Counted from the first letter of the stretch, positions 33,889 through 45,135 are shown. The stretch is 64,000 bases of DNA from Lepidostoma basale (GCA_022606425.2 JAHDVF020001320.1:620001-684000), one strand, 5' to 3'. The notes: generated from the letters alone by a model not told the origin. Translations and numbers: made by a program.

Positions 33889-34345
33889 TTAATTCTTCTT
33901 CTTCTTCCTTGTTGTAGACCTATGTGGTCTGTTCTCCAGAGTGATTTTCCTCCTGTGATGTAGACTCCCAGCCGCCCTTCTATCTTTTAGGAGGTCTTCC
34001 ACGAGGACGAGTCCCATGAGGCTGATTATGTAGTGCAATATAGAGGAGTCTGGTGGTGTCCGTTCTTTGAACATGACCGTAATAGTCCCTTTTTCGCTGT
34101 CTGTTCCATCTTATAATATCCTCAACTCTTACATTCTTCTTACTGCTCTCTTATTCTGGTGTTCCTCACGCGATCTCTCAGTGTCTTGCCTGCTATCGTC
34201 CTAAGTGTAGTCATCTCAGAAGTCCTAAAAAACTTGTTTGGTCCTTACTGTGTCTACCCTTGCTTCGACTCCATAGGTTATTTTTGGTCTAAAGCATGCT
34301 TTATAGATTCTCAACTATCCCTATTTCCATACTCCTAAAGAGGTC
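33889..34345 (-). mobile_element. GAA-family copy
   Basis: (TTC)n start, then the 'ggacgagtcccatgaggctg' block and degraded connection-domain sequence shared with 18835-19165. Confidence 0.75.
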
Positions 34346-35099
34346 CATCTATTGTTTATATTGGGGATTCCTAATATATGGTAAGTTAATATCACCCACA
34401 AGTGACGACCAAGAGTCAAATTAAAATACTTAATCAAAGATCTCATTGTTTGGAAAACCTAGTTTTATCGGGCAGAATAATTTCAATTATTTTATTAATT
34501 AAAACAACACAGCGCCAAAAATTTGAATGGGCGACTGAAAAATATAACATTTCAAAGGAAGTAATGATGCTAAAAATGTTGGAGACATAGAACATGATTC
34601 CATAATATGCAGTCATGATTACAATTTTAGAATTTGTAACTTGAACCACTTGAAAAATATAACTGGACAGTCACTCATTAGCATTTCCACTATAACGCTA
34701 AGTGTCCCTTTGATCGCCCTCCTAATGGAATGAGAGTCCATTCGCAACCGTCGTTAGCTACCATTACAAGCTGCACCTATTGTCTGCGCCGGTCTATTTA
34801 GTAGAGCTTTTGACAGGAATAATAACTCCACAAGAAGCATCAAGAATATGTTTCCCAAGGAAAATATCGTTTATAAAAGTAATCATGTTGTTTCATAAAA
34901 ATATTTTCTACTAATATTTCAAAAGATGAAAGATTGGTGATACTTATAACACCCGGCGCCCCCGAAAACTATCTAAAGTCGGCCGAATCTCTCAATACGA
35001 AGAGAAGAGGAGAGATATGGTCCTATTTGGGGCCATCCCTAAAAAACTAACTCGTCATTAACACGATGAAGAAGAGATATGTAAAAATATGTATTATAT
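34346..35099. other. Unassigned sequence
   Basis: No element recognised; a GC-richer stretch lies at 34690-34790. Confidence 0.35.
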
Positions 35100-35201
35100 A
35101 TACTTTTTTTTTCTTGAACAATGATGTAAAACTCCATATTAAATAATAAGTGCGAATAAAAACGTCAGTGTTCTAGAAGTTTTATTATATTTTATGGAAA
35201 T

Positions 35202-35232
35202 GATATGTTTCGCCCTTCTAAGGCATTATCAA
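35202..35232 (-). ncRNA. Hammerhead-like motif, family E (U3/A8 variant)
   Basis: Minus strand: TTGATAA, T, GCCTT-AGA-AGGGC hairpin with one G-U pair, GAAA, then ACATATC, where the stem III palindrome is mutated. Confidence 0.4.
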
Positions 35233-35242
35233 ATGTTTCTGC

Positions 35243-35552
35243 TGAGTGTACAGTGTACAGAGTGTCTAGTGTACTGAGTGTCTAGTGTACTGAGTGATCA
35301 GTTCCTATATTGAGTGATCAGTGTACAGATTGACCAGTGTGTTGAGTGTCCAGTGTACTGAGTGACCATTGTAGTGTCCTGAGTGCTGAGGGCCATTTGG
35401 TCACTCAGTAAACTGGCCACTCTGTACACTAGTCACTTAGTATACTGGTCACTCAATACACTGGTCACTCAGTACACTGGTCACTCAGTACACTGGTCAC
35501 TCAGTACACTGGTCACTCAGTACACTGGTCACTCAGTACACTGGTCACTCAA
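35243..35552. repeat. 16-bp minisatellite in inverted arrangement
   Basis: Unit TACACTGGTCACTCAG. 35400-35552 carries it in one direction; 35243-35395 carries it reverse-complemented ('gtgtactgagtg', 'gaccagtgt') and more diverged. The switch is at about 35396. Confidence 0.85.
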
Positions 35553-35689
35553 ATATTTGATAGTGCCTTAGAAGGGCGAAACATGTCATTCCCATTAAGT
35601 ACTCGTATAATAAAACTTCTAGAAAACTGACGTTTTCATTCGTATTAATTATATATAATACATATTGAAAACGAACTTAAATATTCCCA

Positions 35690-35910
35690 AAATGGCCCTC
35701 AGCACTCGTGACACTAGTCACTCACTACACTGTTCACTCTGTACACTGGACACTCAGCACACTGGTCAATTTGTACACTGATCACTCAATATACTGGTCA
35801 CTATGCACACTAGACACTCAGTACACTATACACTCAGCACACTGGTCACTCAGTACACTGGCCACTCAGTACACTTGTCTCTCAGTATACTGATCACAAT
35901 ACCGTGCGGT
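35690..35910 (+). repeat. Second block of the 16-bp minisatellite
   Basis: Diverged units in the same direction as 35400-35552, starting at 'ggccctcagcactcg', which also borders the first switch point (inverted at 35385). Confidence 0.8.
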
Positions 35911-36594
35911 GAGTGTTAATTAAATGTTATTTTGGACCACGTAAGTTGAAAAATTTTGTGTACGTGATTAAAATTTAATTTTTCGTTTTGTTTATTTATA
36001 TACAGCAATTAAAATAACCAGCCTTAGTAAATCTAGCATTTTTTAAATGAAACATACATTTACGTCTTTTATTTTTTTGATAAAATTTAATACATTATTA
36101 AAAGGGTGAAAACATTTATAGGGTACGTTTACAAAACTCGGAATGAAACATGGAGGGGAAATTTTAATTTACCATTCAATTGCTAAAATAGTCAATATCG
36201 CTGCTTCCTTCATTTCCTTTCATTTGCCATAATAAAAATGCTTAACCGCCAAAAAATTTCTTATGCAAATGACCCCCCGACTGAAATTACCCATTTTTCC
36301 ATCTTCCCACCAAGTCCACAGCCCGGCATTGAAGTGGGGTAGTAATCATTCTGCTAGTCTTCATACCAGTAGATAATAACGCCTTTTGTACTTAACACAG
36401 TCATAAAATATGATGAGGTATCTTTATCTCTCGCGGGGACGCTGTGGTAGGGAACTTTAAAAATTTTAAATATCATTCTTACCATATTCCTACATTCATA
36501 GATATTTTTGTGCGAAAGCATTGCTTTTCTTTTTTTATGAAAATAGTAAAGAATATCAAAACGACTTTTGGTTCTTAATTTTTAATAATTAATG
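35911..36594. other. Unassigned AT-rich sequence
   Basis: No element recognised. Confidence 0.4.
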
Positions 36595-36840
36595 TTTTTA
36601 ATTGATATTTCTTGGTAGAAGTTCATTTTAAATAATGAAAACAAAACAAAAAATGATACAAAATGTCTTTATTATTATGTATTTAGTGTGCTTCCACTTG
36701 TGTTTATGTTCGACCGGTTTCGGCAGCTTGCTGCCATCTTCTGGTGTAGATATGTGTAGAATAGACCAGAAGATGGCAGCAAGCTGTCGAAACCGGTCGA
36801 ACATAAACACAAGTGGAAGCACACTAAATACATTTTATAA
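36595..36840. repeat. Family D foldback element
   Basis: Outer arm 'ggtagaagttcattttaa', then inverted cores at 36712-36743 (minus) and 36767-36798 (plus) around a 23-bp spacer. Confidence 0.75.
36712..36743 (-). ncRNA. Hammerhead-like motif, family D
   Basis: Minus strand: CAGAAGA (U4 changed to A), T, GGCAGC-AA-GCTGCC hairpin, GAAA, ACCGGT, C. Stem II is six perfect pairs. Confidence 0.45.
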
Positions 36841-36899
36841 CTGTTAATTCAAAAACTTTGTTTTATATAATATTACAAATTGTATTTATTTTACTTTAC

Positions 36900-36935
36900 G
36901 ACAGCTGTTTCATCAACCAATGTTGACATCATCAG
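36900..36935 (-). ncRNA. Hammerhead-like motif, family A
   Basis: Minus strand: CTGATGA, T, GTCAAC-att-GGTTGA hairpin, then TGAAAC, ACAGCTGT, C. GT/AC and a distal TATTTT/AAAATA pairing could form stem I. Confidence 0.5.
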
Positions 36936-36995
36936 GTATTACAAAAATATATATCAAATGTAAAATTTGACATTTGATATATATTTTTGTAACAC

Positions 36996-37029
36996 CTGAT
37001 GATGTCAATTGGTTGATGGAACAGCTGTC
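36996..37029 (+). ncRNA. Hammerhead-like motif, family A, GGAAC variant
   Basis: CTGATGA core intact, but GAAAC has become GGAAC, expected to disable cleavage. Confidence 0.4.
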
Positions 37030-37254
37030 GTAAAGTAAAATAAATACAATTTGTAATATAAAACAAAGTTTTTGAACAGTTATAAAATGTTAAAATATCA
37101 TAGTGTTTAATGGACTTCTTAAAGAAATTTTGTATCTTTTTTTTTGTTTGTATTATTCTTAATTTCCATTAATAAGACACTGGCTTTTCTACTTTCATGA
37201 GCTTATTCATTTCGGAATATTTCGAAGGCAGTATATAGTTATTCTATCTCCGGG

Positions 37255-37417
37255 GTACCATGCTGTTTTCCCGGTAGGGTAGGCAGAGAAAAAAGACCGC
37301 CACACTACTCTATCCTGACACTCCTCTACACTCTCTTGACACATATACGCACGTCGATTCTTCCGATTTGTATAATGGCCTACTTTTAAAATTTGATTAA
37401 TTTGGTCATGCCATATT
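37255..37417 (-). mobile_element. RTE-b 3' fragment
   Basis: Tail-proximal region and RACM-like block, decayed. Confidence 0.6.
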
Positions 37418-37599
37418 ATATTATATTTTGTTCGTTCTCTCGAAGGTGGAGGTATAATGGTTCATTTAGCCTGTTGTCTCGTTGCCATACTGACGACCAG
37501 TAAATATATTTTATTTGGGACCCTCATAACATCAGTCATCTAAAATCCATAACCTTAAAGGGCATTGAAGCTATATCGAAAGGATGGCCTCAAATTAAC

Positions 37600-38460
37600 T
37601 AAAATAAAACCCTTCCAAAATGGTATTTCTCAGGACCGTTGAATGAAGTGCCAGCACTTAGTCGATCATGTTCCGATATCAACATTCGGAATTGACATCA
37701 TCCCTAATAACATCCCAAATAAAAAATTATTTAAGTCAACTTCGAAGCAGATCTCTCATTAAAAACGCAAATAAATAAGACAGTGAGCGCCAGCTTCTTT
37801 CACCTAAGGCAGCTCAAAGCAATCAAAAGAAATGTTCCCACTGATGCATTAAAAACACTCGTAAATTCCTTCGTCGTATTTCTACTCGACTATTGCAACG
37901 GAATTTACGCCAACATCTCCAAGAAATAAACAAATAAACTTCAATCTGCTTTCAATGCGGCAGCACGACTTATTAAAGGTGTTCCAAAAAAATCGCATAT
38001 TTTACAACATCTAAAAGATCTTCACTGGCTCGAGTGTCCTGAAGAAACCAGTATAAACTATGCTGGACGGTTTTTAAAGTGCTTCACGAAATGGCACCAG
38101 CCTATATATCTGAACTTTGTATTGCTGATAACCCTAACTTGCGGCAATCTACGCTTCGATCAGCAAACTCCATAGGCAGATTAGTTGAGCCAAAGCGCAA
38201 CCCTCGGACAAATTTCAAGTGGAATATGCTTCCTGCATGCCTCAGATGCATTGACAATCCGACAAATTTTAAATCTCACCTAAAATTCACCCGTTTTAAA
38301 ATGTAAAAAACGATTATCTGATTTCTGGTGTCAGATGCAGCTCTCATGGCTAAAAACATTGTCAAAGCGCCCTTGAGGTGAGCTCTTTACGAAAACGGTG
38401 CTATACAAATTAGCCTAACTACTATTATTATTATTATTATTATTATGTCCCTGTTATTAT
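37600..38460 (+). mobile_element. CR1/L2-like LINE 3' end
   Basis: Frame pieces: HLRQLKAIKRNVPTDALKTL, VNSFVVFLLDYCNGIYANIS, KLQSAFNAAARLIKGVPKKS, HILQHLKDLHWLE, FKVLHEMAPAYISELCIADN and PRTNFKWNMLPACLR. These are the C-terminal signatures of CR1/L2-group RTs. A short 3' UTR ends in (ATT)n. Frameshifts make it inactive. Confidence 0.85.
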
Positions 38461-38617
38461 TTAAATAAAATAAACACTGGTTTCATACGTATCATAATAT
38501 AGAATTATAGAGTAAATGTCAATTTAATTATTTTATTTTAGGCTTAAGACAAAATATTAAGATAAATTATTTGAATAGATTTCAGTAAATATCTGAGAAT
38601 TTTTATTTATTTATTTA

Positions 38618-38760
38618 TAATTATTAGAATTTATATTACAATCTCCAATATTAGCAGTTAATTTTTATTATGAAGGGATGGGGTCGTGTCCAGGTTTGGA
38701 CCTAAGTCCCTTACATCAAAAGCCAAACATTCTGTGCCCTAGACCACCACTCCAACAATT
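38618..38760 (-). mobile_element. SINE1 copy
   Basis: Worn tRNA-like head ('gtggtctagggcac' on the minus strand) and body. Confidence 0.7.
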
Positions 38761-39889
38761 TTATTCAGATCGTGAATATCTATTCAGTTCCAGTTGCAAA
38801 ATATACTGTGATTTAATTGGTTTGTATTGTAGTGATATCTCATTCAAAATATGAAATGTACAAGACGCTTTGATCTTTAGAAATACTTTGAATAGTCAAC
38901 AAGCAATACGTATCTCAATGTTTTGAGCATCCTTTCGAAATTCGACTTACAATACTTTATTAATGCACGGGTGTAAGTTCAAAGAATGCAGCTTAGTCAG
39001 AACTTGGATGAATCCATTCCATTCATTCTCCGCGTAAAAGTCCGTCGGGACTACCGCCGCGGAGCAGCGCAGCCGCGCAGTTGTCAAGTAAGCGGGCTCA
39101 AGTTCGCCCTCACCCCGGTCGCGAAAATTTCACACTTTCTAATTCGTGGCTTAACTTTACTAGTTCCTTGGCGTTCGACTAATCCGCTTTGATCCTTGAG
39201 CCATTCGCCTTAGGACACGACAACCCCCCGGTATTCCCTTTTAAGCAAATTTACATAATGTTCACAAGCCGTTTCGCTTACGGTCTACAAACTGGCAATC
39301 AAGACATAAATCACGCTCAGTATACCTGAAAAAAATCAACAAACTCTTCTTATTACTGAAAATCTTCAGCGCTTATTTCAGAATAATAAAAATTCCCACA
39401 TAAATCCGTCCACTTAAATGAATTTATCAGATTTTCATACGGCATGAATACTCTTCAAGAATAAATCACATCCATCTTTATAAGAAACAAATTCGATAGC
39501 CCAGAACTCGCTTTTCGGGGCTAAATTCATATTTTACCAGCGGTTCTTGACTCTGAGCATTCAATTAAAAATGTAATTTAAAAATTTATTTTATGAAAGG
39601 TAAAAGCTACAAGGTTAATTCATATAATTAGTTATAATAATGGTTTTGTCTTCAATTTATCGAATAATATATAATGAGTACTAGAAATGTACAGTCCCAA
39701 AGTATTTACACACGTCTAGCCCGCGCGACAGTCGCAACAGGAATAAATTCACAGCTCACTTGTCACTCGGGATCTATCAACGTACGACGAGTGTTAATGA
39801 GTATACTTATCAATTCCACTTATTGTTGATAATGGCTTAACAAGTCTTTAGAAAATTATACATCTATACATGTATTGATAAAATACTCC
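38761..39889. other. Unassigned 1.1-kb block with a GC-rich core
   Basis: 39020-39180 is CpG-rich ('gccgcggagcagcgcagccg'). Plus frame 38986-39192 is open for 68 codons. No splice or homology evidence; possibly a single-copy regulatory or exonic relic. Confidence 0.3.
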
Positions 39890-40090
39890 ATTGTTTTGGC
39901 CGAAACACTATGATACTTCAACATTATTATAATACATATTAAAAAATCACGAAAGTTTATTTTAACATTTGAAAAAACTGTAATACCTGATGATGTCAAC
40001 ATAGGTTGACGAAACAGCTGTCGCGAAAAATATATTTTTTTTAATTGATACCATAAACACTGTTTTATTTTTTAACAGTTAATGATATTG
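39890..40090 (+). repeat. Family A element with a single core
   Basis: Outer block 'ccattgttttggccgaaac' and 'tgatacttcaacattatta', then the core and the 'aacactgttttattttttaa' arm. Confidence 0.7.
39987..40022 (+). ncRNA. Hammerhead-like motif, family A, best-kept copy
   Basis: CTGATGA, extra T, GTCAAC-ATAG-GTTGAC (six perfect pairs), GAAA, self-complementary ACAGCTGT, C. ACA/TGU pairs would close stem III over a two-base loop, or the palindrome would pair between two copies. The base after the C (G) can pair with the base before CTGATGA (C). Every fixed core base matches the hammerhead consensus. Confidence 0.62.
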
Positions 40091-40282
40091 ATAATTTCAT
40101 TAATCAAATAAAACTGCACTTTTTAAAAAAAAAAAAATTATTCTATAGTCCTCGAAAACATAATAATTGACAATATTATTATTTGAAGTCATGGAAATGT
40201 AATTTTAAAACTTTTTTATCGGTACGTTAGGTTTATACGTGTAATCATTAAATTAAAATAATTTTCACAACGCTTATTAATA

Positions 40283-40700
40283 ACTAACTAACTAACTAAC
40301 TAACCATCACGCCATCTCCCCGAAAGGGTAGGCAGAAAGAAAGTCTGTCACACTTTAACCGATGCGGCACTCCATCCTTCGCTTTTCGCCCCGCGGGAGA
40401 CGCGGTGTGATGGGTTACTAACCTCATCGCCACCAATAGCCATCTCCCGCGCGCACTTCGATTGTCCAACATTCACAAAATAAATCTCAAACAAATTGTA
40501 TAAAATAAAATAACAAAATAAAAATAATTTAACACAAAATGTTATTTTTAGATGGTGCACATATTGTCTATTTAATTTATTTTCCACGTATCCACCGTTT
40601 TTTTAATTAGTTGTAATTAGGCACTTAACAAACCAACACTAGCAAGAACTTAAAAATAATATTGAAGAAGTTATTCAAATTGTCATTGGAACAAATGAAA
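40283..40700 (-). mobile_element. SINE2 copy
   Basis: (CTAA)n at 40283, GC-rich box at 40380-40450, AT-rich 5' part ending 'tcaaattgtcattgg' near 40690. Confidence 0.8.
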
Positions 40701-40756
40701 ATTTTATTTTTACACTCAAAATTCTTTATATAAACGAAAAAACTTGTATAATTAGT

Positions 40757-40836
40757 AATAGTAAACTATTATAAAAAATTAATAGTAAACTATTATAAAA
40801 AAACAAATTATTAATAGTAAACTATTATAAAAAAAC
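40757..40836. repeat. Three 22-24-bp direct repeats between two SINE2 copies
   Basis: Unit 'aatagtaaactattataaaa' starts at 40757, 40781 and 40813. Each unit is itself a small palindrome (aatagt / actatt). Confidence 0.8.
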
Positions 40837-40844
40837 AGTGGATA

Positions 40845-41168
40845 ACGTGGAATTAAAATTAAATAAACACAAATGTCCGGACCGTCCAGTAGACGACAAG
40901 TGCACCATCTAAAATAACATTATTTGATAAAAAAATATTATTTTTTCATTGTATTTTATATAATTTGTTTTAGATTTATTTTGTAGACGTTCCACAAGCG
41001 AAATGTGCGCGGGAGATGCCTATTGGTGGCAATAAGGTTCGCAACCCATCACACCGCGTCTCTCGCGGGGGCGAAAAGAGAGGAATGGAGTGCCGCCTTA
41101 AAGTGTGGCGGTCCATTATTTCTGCCTACCCTTTCGGGGAGACGGCGTGATGGTTATTTAGTTAGTTA
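40845..41168 (+). mobile_element. SINE2 copy, divergent partner
   Basis: Opposite orientation to 40283-40700, giving a ~0.9-kb imperfect inverted pair. Ends with the RTE tail 'gggagacggcgtgatgg'. Confidence 0.8.
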
Positions 41169-41754
41169 TTTACTATTATAAAGTGCGGCAACAATCAAAT
41201 TGACCAAAAGAATTCACTTATACACGAAATATCTCCAAATTTACGGGAGAACCACATGAACCAAACCAAATTTTCTAAATCAGAACCAGTAGCTAAATCA
41301 CTAAATCGCTTATTAATTGTTGACATTATTCTAAAAAAATGTCTAAAATTGTCGTAGAATGTTATCACACGCATGAAAGATTATATCGCAACATCTGAGT
41401 AGTACCAAAATTGTGAACAAATTGGTCTTGTAAAGTAACAGTGCAAACAGTGGAATTATCCGTCACAAGTCACAAGCCAGCTCTGGGCAGAATCTTAAGT
41501 GAATTCCAACAGTAAGGGATTCAGTGGATAATTCAAAAGTGAGTTAAGTAAATGACAAAGTTAGCGCGCTATCGCCCGGGGCTGACCCTCGCCGGCGAAT
41601 TAGGCCGTCCCGCGGGCATCAGAGGCCCGGGCGCGGTGGGACTGCGACCGTCTTGGCCAAGTTCACTATGAAATCGCGTTTTTGACCTTACAAGCGGAGG
41701 GCACGACGTAGGTAACTGACTTCGGTATGGAAATCTGCAGTCTTGTAGTACCCC
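41169..41754. other. Unassigned sequence
   Basis: 41560-41680 is GC-rich ('cgtcccgcgggcatcagagg'). Minus frame 41826-41569 is open for 85 codons without motifs. Confidence 0.3.
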
Positions 41755-41757
41755 TAA

Positions 41758-42546
41758 AGTGGGTGATAGACGGGCGAGCAAGTACGCGTACTTATGGCTC
41801 GACGACCTTTTTCGCTCGTGTGTCACCGTAAGTACGCGTACTTTAAAACCGCCGAGTAAGTTCGTCGGCGATCCAACCGGTTTGAAATCTTACTCGTAGC
41901 TCGTCTTGGCTCGTACGTGTGGCAGCACTGCGAGCCGCGAGCCGCCATTTTGTTTCGCCAGTCCGTGGACGCGCACGCTTGTTTAAATTGCAATTTTTGT
42001 TAATTTTGATTCAGAAATTTCTCAAAATGTGTGATTTTCGAACTTATTCGCATGAACTGCTAACCGAATTTATAGAAGCTTTCCGAAATAACCCTTGTCT
42101 TTGGAAAATTAGAAGCAACGACTACAAAGACAAAAATTTGAAGCTTCAAGCATACAATAATTTATTAGAAATTATACGGAAGGTAGAAAGAGATGCTACG
42201 ATTGAGAACGTCAAGAAAAAAATTAATTCATTAAGGGCTGGGTTCCGAAAAGAACATAAAAAAGTGCAAGATAGCAAGAAGACAGGTTCAGGAACTGACC
42301 AGGTATACGTGCCAAAATTATGGTATTACAGTCAGCTGGTATTAACCCACACTTTTCGCCTTCGTCTATTGTTTTTAGTTTTTGAAATGTAATACGATAT
42401 AATTCCTAAATAACACAAAGCTTCTTCAGTGGACGACATCGCGATACGGTATGAGTAAGTTGGCGCGTGTATCGCCGACGTCGAGTCAAGTAAGTTCGCG
42501 ATCTTAAAAACCGCAGACTTTAAGTTCGTACGTCTATCACCACCTT
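41758..42546 (+). mobile_element. Non-autonomous PIF/Harbinger-like element
   Basis: Imperfect terminal inverted repeats (AGTGGGTGATAGACG at the left, AAGGTGGTGATAGACG inverted at the right) with a 3-bp TAA duplication on each side (41755-41757, 42547-42549). Subterminal 'agtacgcgtact' palindromes occur twice at the left. The only ORF encodes a MADF-type protein; no DDE transposase is present. Confidence 0.72.
42027..42392 (+). CDS. MADF-domain protein of the Harbinger-like element
   Basis: 121 codons from an AAAATG start. MADF/Myb-SANT-like features: ELLTEFIEAFRNNPCLWKI, YKDKNLKLQAYNNLLEII, VKKKINSLRAGFRKEHKKV and VPKLWYYSQLVL, in the order usual for the family. MADF proteins bind DNA and, in Harbinger elements, assist the transposase. 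The normal C-terminal extension after LWYY is replaced by a short hydrophobic tail and a stop, so the ORF is likely truncated. An in-frame upstream ATG at 41919 would add 36 residues inside the terminal region; I prefer 42027. Confidence 0.7.
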   Translation: MCDFRTYSHELLTEFIEAFRNNPCLWKIRSNDYKDKNLKLQAYNNLLEIIRKVERDATIENVKKKINSLRAGFRKEHKKVQDSKKTGSGTDQVYVPKLWYYSQLVLTHTFRLRLLFLVFEM

Positions 42547-42627
42547 TAAGAAACTTCGATTGTAAAATTAAGAAACCGCAGTGGTCAGATTTTTTTTTTT
42601 AATCTTTTAATTTTTTAACATGACATA

Positions 42628-42848
42628 CGAGGGCTGTCTGTAAAATAAGTTTCCCTTTTGCCACGGGTGCGCGGATCGCTGTTGCGTGCGATCCGGCAAC
42701 ACTGGATCGTTGCTTGGTCTTCCCCCTCCTCATCCCCACACAGCAGAACTCGCTGCGACGCCCAGTGTCGGTTTGGCAGCCGTAAAAAATGGAGCTCCCG
42801 ATCGCATCGCCCGCGAGGTGTGGCTTGGGTGTTAACACACTTTTCTTT
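42628..42848 (+). mobile_element. Mariner 5' end fragment
   Basis: Starts after a TA with CGAGGGCTGTCTGTAAAATA, a mariner-type end, followed by a 5' UTR and ATG at 42789. MELPIASPARCG is the usual start of a mariner transposase. Only about 15 codons remain before the match is lost. No catalytic region. Confidence 0.72.
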
Positions 42849-43725
42849 TTGATGACCCGAGAGTCTCAACTTCATACCTCGGGCTTCTCTTTTGTAAATT
42901 ATAGCAATAACAAATGTATTCGATTTTTTATGCTGTGGATTCATATTAAAATAAACATAACTACGCTTAGTATTTTTACAACACTTTATTACGCTTTTCA
43001 AAAACATTTTCGTTAAAATTTTGTACATTAAAAAGGTTGTCATAACCGAAACAACAAACCAAAAATGTAATAAAAAGTTTTGTAATAATTCTAAGTGCAG
43101 CTATATTTAATCAAATATAGCAATAAAATACAAATTTTAATAAATATGTTACAACAAAAAAATGTCTTGTTAAATAGTATATTTTTATATTATATTATAC
43201 AATTTAACAAGACACAACAACAAAAGAAGATAAGAGAAGATATTTTTATAATTCATTTGAAAAAAAAAGTGATTGAGTTATTGAATTCTCTCAACTATTT
43301 CTGTGATTTTATATTACCCGTGGCGCGTCACATAAATGTTACTTCCAAAGTTTTATGCCGATTTTAAAAGCAACGTTTCACCATCAGAAAAACGTTGGGT
43401 TCTTATTGGGTTTCCTTTCGGCTTCACCCGTAAAAAATCTTGTCCGCCCGTGGCGAGTCCTCGCCCTTTGCTGTAATATTATTCAAAATAGCCACTCTAC
43501 AAAGGGCACCGCCTAAAAAGGTACTCGGACGTGTGTGGAACCAACGAATAATTTTAAATGTCAAAGATTGCCATCAAAAAACTATGTCCCCGTTTTCACT
43601 CAATGCTTTTTCTCTCGGGCTATTGTTCGCTTTAACTTAGTACATTATATTATACAAAGCCTGCGTAGACATTTATTTCAATTATAGATGTATATGTATA
43701 CTTACCCCCTCCAATTGCGCAATTG
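42849..43725. other. Unassigned sequence with weak foldbacks
   Basis: 42930-43090 shares 'cttagtatttttacaa' with 13990-14025 and contains a GGTT...AACC hairpin followed by GAAAC, a possible further hammerhead-like family with a lost core. 43162-43212 is a 17-bp inverted repeat ('gtcttgttaaat' / 'atttaacaagac'). Confidence 0.35.
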
Positions 43726-43734
43726 TTCACCGTA

Positions 43735-44210
43735 ATCATGGTACTTAGCAGAAATTCTCTCTCTCTATCTGGCTCTACAGAACTTTCTCCAGCCGACCCT
43801 ACTCCAGCTCACGATTTCCACTCCTCAGGACTAACTCCCAACAATCGCAGGTCCTTCAGAACACCGTCAAGCCAACGGAGCCGCGGTTTTCCCTCGCTGC
43901 GTCTTCCCTCCGGTCTTTTAAATTTCAGCTGTGCGGGTGGTAACAGCTCCTCCATTCGCACCAGATGTCCAGCCCACCTAAGCCGTAGGAGTTTTATAAA
44001 TTTGACGACTTCCGGTTGGTTGTATAGTTCGTATAACTCAGAGTTATGCCGGCGTCGCCATATACATATTATTCTCGCAGATTGGGCCAAAACCTCTATT
44101 TGGCACTCAAACACCCGCAACCTCTGGGAATCCACGGTTCTCGCTCCATATATCAAGACTGGCCTTATAAGTGTGACTGACCTTATAAGTAGTAATATAA
44201 ATAGCAATAT
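43735..44210 (-). mobile_element. RTE-like RT end with a 132-codon frame
   Basis: Minus frame 44207-43809: SVTLIRPVLIYGARTVDSQR, LRLRWAGHLVRMEELLPPAQ, PEGRRSEGKPRLRWLDGVLK and LRLLGVSPEEW. It is the best-preserved RT C-terminus of its lineage here, with no internal stop. The catalytic part is missing. Confidence 0.82.
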
Positions 44211-45135
44211 AAAATAATTTGCCTAATTTTGTCTGTATTAAAATGTTCTTAGATTTGTCAATTATCTGTATCCTGATATATGACCACCTATTAGTGTCCC
44301 ACCACCACCACTTGTCTGTAGATGCCATCCAGGACTTAGATCTTCTGGCTTTGAGAGGTTCAGCTCTTGTGGATATTCCCTTTACGCCTGATGGGAACAT
44401 TATTGGAAGGTGATTTGGTGGGTTGTTGGTTTATGCAGGGGCATGATTTGTGTGGCCCGGAGTGTTTCTCTGGAGGATGATCGATTTTGGGCGCTTGTGG
44501 CGGCTGGAGGTGCTTGGGTCGTAATTTGAGAAGTATTTTATTGTGGGATTAGGATGTGAAGAGAGTCCTTTGTAAAAACTTTCGGAATGTTTCAGAATGG
44601 ATTCATCTGTCATCGGGATTCCTGATTGGTGCAGTTGTGTGATCCTGGTCCATGGCGATAAACGGATAGCCTTATTTTGCAGGAGAGTTTATCTCGCGAA
44701 GTGGTGCTTTATATTTAAAAAATCTTTATCTAATAGTTTGGTACATTACTTTTTCTCAAGCGCGTACGTGATACGGGATAGCGCAGAATGGTACAGTCAA
44801 AGTGAACGTATCACGTACGTTAAAATACGTAGGGTGGTTAAGAGGATAAACTTTACTATTAGGTCGGGGTTTTAAAAAATTTCAAAATAAACCATATGAA
44901 TACAGCATTAAGGGGCACATTACATTTATTATTCACACAAAAGCAATGTGCGAGCGGGAATTTTACTCTCGAGCTACATAATAGCAATATAATGTGATTC
45001 TGCCAAAAAGTTGAATTACACTAGAGGGAACGTCAATATAAAAAAGTAAAACCAATCAGGCGAAACTAGAAACAATTTGTTTCGAAGCAAAATATTTTGT
45101 ATTCGAGTAGGTTTTCACATGGGCGTTCAGTATTA
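44211..45135. other. Unassigned sequence with a 13-bp perfect inverted repeat
   Basis: CGTACGTGATACG at 44763-44775 and its reverse complement at 44807-44819, 31 bp apart. 44330-44640 is less AT-rich and may be an unrecognised element. Confidence 0.45.

Larger units (their letters stand above)
35100..35650. repeat. Family E foldback with a minisatellite in its centre
   Basis: Left arm (35100-35235, minus core 35202-35232) and right arm (35556-35650, plus core 35557-35587) are inverted. Between them is the 16-bp minisatellite. Confidence 0.75.
36839..37092. repeat. Family A foldback next to family D
   Basis: Near-perfect inverted arms ('ttataactgttaattcaaaa' / 'tttttgaacagttataa') with cores 36900-36935 (minus) and 36996-37029 (plus). 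Confidence 0.78.

Noticed and set aside
35383..35893. CRISPR-like look of regular repeats
   Set aside because: The 16-bp units are directly adjacent, with no spacers, and the context is a eukaryotic minisatellite.
42615..43043. 142-codon minus-strand ORF
   Set aside because: Antisense shadow of the mariner 5' end; no motifs.
43020..43090. Additional hammerhead family (GGTT...AACC, GAAAC)
   Set aside because: The CTGANGA side is absent and no second good copy exists, so it was not listed as a ribozyme.
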